Below are positions 11,053 to 12,878 of a DNA stretch of 12,878 nucleotides, piece by piece. Below the pieces are notes generated by a model. That model was given only the letters and a program-made list of their open reading frames with translations. It was not told the origin of the DNA and did no database searches. Each line of letters begins with the position of its first letter. Position 1 is the first letter of the stretch. Made by a program: the position numbers and the translations under genes. Source of the DNA: an uncultured Clostridia bacterium (GTDB taxonomy: Bacteria; Bacillota; Clostridia; UMGS1883). The stretch lies in NCBI GenBank assembly GCA_947630525.1, contig CANRHW010000022.1, positions 1 through 12,878 of the forward strand, given 5' to 3'.

Positions 11053-12878
11053 ATGGATATGACAAGGACCTTTGCACTGGCCGGCAACCCCAATGTGGGC
11101 AAGTCAACGGTATTTAACGCCCTGACCGGCGCCCGCCAGCACACCGGCAACTGGGCCGGCAAGACCGTGGAGCTGGCCGAGGGGGCCCTTACCGTAGGAG
11201 AACATAAATTTCGGATAGTAGACCTGCCGGGCACCTACAGCCTGTCCGCCGAGTCAGTTGACGAAAGGACCGCCCGTGATTACATATGCTTCGGCGGAGC
11301 GGACGCGGTGATACTCGTCTGCGACGCCACCTGTCTTGAACGCAATTTAATACTGGCCGTTCAAACTCTGGAGATAACCGGCCGGGTTATTATATGCCTG
11401 AACCTGATGGACGAGGCCGAAAAGAAAAAAATTTTCGTCGACGCGGCGGAGCTTTCCCGGCTGCTGGGCGTAAAAGTGGCGCCCATGTCCGCCCGGAAAG
11501 GCGAGGGCATTGACGGGCTCAAAGAGGCGATGGCCGGGAGCATCGGCGGCGAAACGCTGAAAATCGACTACGGCCCCGCCGTCGAGGCCGCCATAGCCAT
11601 ACTGCGGCCCGCCGTCGGTTCGGTCGGCTGCGGCCTTGACCCGCGGTGGACGGCTTTGAAACTCCTGGAGGGGGACAAGGGCCTGATCGATGGGCTGAAC
11701 GCGAGCCTCGGCCTGCGCATCACCGAGATCGAGCCCGTAGCCGCCGCCCTTGAAAAAGCCCGGCGCCTTTTGATGGAAAAAGGGCTTAACGCCGAAAAGC
11801 TGCGCGACCTCATTGCCAAAAGCCGCGTTGCCAGCGTGGAGGCCATAGCCGCAAAGGTGATAAAATCCAAGGGCAGCTTTGCCGCCGACCGGAGGCTGGA
11901 CAAAATATTCACCGGCAAGCTCCTGGGCGTGCCGGTGATGCTGGCGCTGCTGCTGGGCATAATGTGGCTGACGGCCCAGGGGGCCAACTATCCGTCTTCG
12001 GCCCTGAGCGCTCTGTTCGGCAAGGCGGAGGAATGGCTCTATTCGCTGATGAGCGGCTGCAATCCCTTTGTCCGCGACCTGCTGGTACGCGGAATGCTAA
12101 GGACATTGGGGTGGGTAGTGGCGGTAATGCTGCCGCCCATGGCCATATTTTTTCCGCTGTTTACCTTGCTCGAAGACTTCGGCTATCTGCCGAGAGTGGC
12201 CTTTAATCTGGACGGCTGCTTCCGCCGGTGCGGCGCCTGCGGCAAACAGGCCCTGACCACCTGCATGGGCTTCGGCTGCAACGCGGTGGGCGTAACCGGC
12301 TGCCGCATAATCGATTCGCCGAGAGAAAAGCTGCTGGCCATGCTGACCAACAGCTTTGTGCCCTGCAACGGGCGGCTCCCCTCGCTGATAGCGGTAATAT
12401 CCCTGTTCCTCACCTTTGGCGGCGGAGCGGTGGAAGGGGCCTCCGCCGCATTGCTGGTGACGGCGGCCATAGTGCTTGGCATAGGCGTCACCATGGCCGT
12501 GTGCCGTATATTGAGCCGCACTCTGTTAAAGGGACTGCCGTCCTCCTTTGCGCTGGAGCTGCCCCCATACCGGCGGCCGCAAATAGGCAAGGTCATCGTC
12601 CGTTCGGTGCTGGATAGGACGCTCCACGTGCTTGGCCGGGCGGCGACGGTAGCCGCCCCGGCGGGACTTGTAATATGGCTGCTGGCCAACCTGAGCCCCG
12701 GCGGTGTGCCGCTGCTCACCCGGCTTTCGGACCTTTTAGACCCGCTGGGCCGCATAATGGGAATGGACGGGGTCATACTGACCGCCTTTATATTAGGCTT
12801 CCCGGCCAACGAAATAGTGCTGCCCCTTGCGCTGATGGGCTACACGCGGGGAGGCGCGCTGACCGGCTATACGGGGCT
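11053..12878 (+). CDS. feoB: Ferrous iron transporter FeoB, partial (C-terminus beyond window)
   Basis: Inner-membrane Fe(II) importer with an N-terminal G domain. 608 codons are visible without a stop. G motifs: GNPNVGKST at 11-19 (G1), DLPG at 57-60 (G3), NLMD at 117-120 (G4) and a G5-like SAR near 148. A helical regulatory region follows (about 165-280), and then the membrane domain from about residue 289, including Gate-type repeats. The core reads CGACGKQALTTCMGFGCNAVG and FVPCNGRLPS, with Cys at 393, 396, 404, 409 and 438, a pattern seen in one Firmicutes FeoB subgroup. GAGGAG at 11043-11048 precedes the ATG by only four bases; an ATG at 11059 is an alternative start. The gap to dacF is 66 bp with no evident promoter or Fur site, and no feoA lies upstream. 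Confidence 0.94.
   Translation, partial: MDMTRTFALAGNPNVGKSTVFNALTGARQHTGNWAGKTVELAEGALTVGEHKFRIVDLPGTYSLSAESVDERTARDYICFGGADAVILVCDATCLERNLILAVQTLEITGRVIICLNLMDEAEKKKIFVDAAELSRLLGVKVAPMSARKGEGIDGLKEAMAGSIGGETLKIDYGPAVEAAIAILRPAVGSVGCGLDPRWTALKLLEGDKGLIDGLNASLGLRITEIEPVAAALEKARRLLMEKGLNAEKLRDLIAKSRVASVEAIAAKVIKSKGSFAADRRLDKIFTGKLLGVPVMLALLLGIMWLTAQGANYPSSALSALFGKAEEWLYSLMSGCNPFVRDLLVRGMLRTLGWVVAVMLPPMAIFFPLFTLLEDFGYLPRVAFNLDGCFRRCGACGKQALTTCMGFGCNAVGVTGCRIIDSPREKLLAMLTNSFVPCNGRLPSLIAVISLFLTFGGGAVEGASAALLVTAAIVLGIGVTMAVCRILSRTLLKGLPSSFALELPPYRRPQIGKVIVRSVLDRTLHVLGRAATVAAPAGLVIWLLANLSPGGVPLLTRLSDLLDPLGRIMGMDGVILTAFILGFPANEIVLPLALMGYTRGGALTGYTG

Noticed and set aside
1..12878. Mobile element, prophage, defence system, CRISPR array, tRNA or rRNA
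   Set aside because: I saw no transposase or integrase motifs, no regularly spaced repeats, no terminal inverted repeats with target duplications and no recognisable tRNA or rRNA sequences. All large frames are accounted for by housekeeping or transport genes.

Overview
The window is about 12.9 kb of chromosome from a moderately GC-rich member of the Bacillota, most likely an anaerobic Clostridia-type organism. The pointers are RNase Y, an AhrC-type arginine repressor next to recN, strong AGGAGG ribosome binding sites, sigma-A promoters with 17-bp spacers, an FMN riboswitch on a RibU-type ECF riboflavin importer, and a Firmicutes-type FeoB. Gene content is essentially housekeeping. I see no phage, insertion sequence, CRISPR array, rRNA or tRNA, and no obviously horizontally acquired cassette.

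Layout. Positions 1-2073 are read leftward: asnS (asparaginyl-tRNA synthetase), then a membrane-anchored TPR protein cut by the window edge. An AT-rich divergent promoter region (2074-2272) separates asnS from a rightward five-helix membrane protein of unknown function, which ends in a strong intrinsic terminator (2864-2898). A perfect-consensus promoter then drives rny (RNase Y). Directly after the rny stop lie another consensus promoter, an 18-bp perfect palindrome matching the ARG-box core, a terminator-like hairpin and a possible 29-codon leader ORF that overlaps the nadK start by 4 nt. This leads into a likely operon nadK-argR-recN-(RseC-like)-ridA (4823-8705).

A new promoter sits just after ridA. 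It makes a long leader: about 110 nt of unexplained structured sequence, an FMN (RFN) riboswitch, then an intrinsic terminator, controlling ribU. Next come dacF (a D-Ala-D-Ala carboxypeptidase), whose Shine-Dalgarno lies inside a strong hairpin, and feoB (ferrous iron transporter), which runs off the right edge.

How it fits together: the arginine repressor probably controls its own operon through the palindrome at the nadK promoter, and FMN probably controls riboflavin uptake through the riboswitch. The points most worth following up are in the regulatory regions: the nadK leader (operator, attenuator-like hairpin and mini-ORF), the unexplained segment ahead of the RFN element, and the sequestered dacF ribosome binding site. 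I found no convincing evidence of a wholly new multi-gene system.
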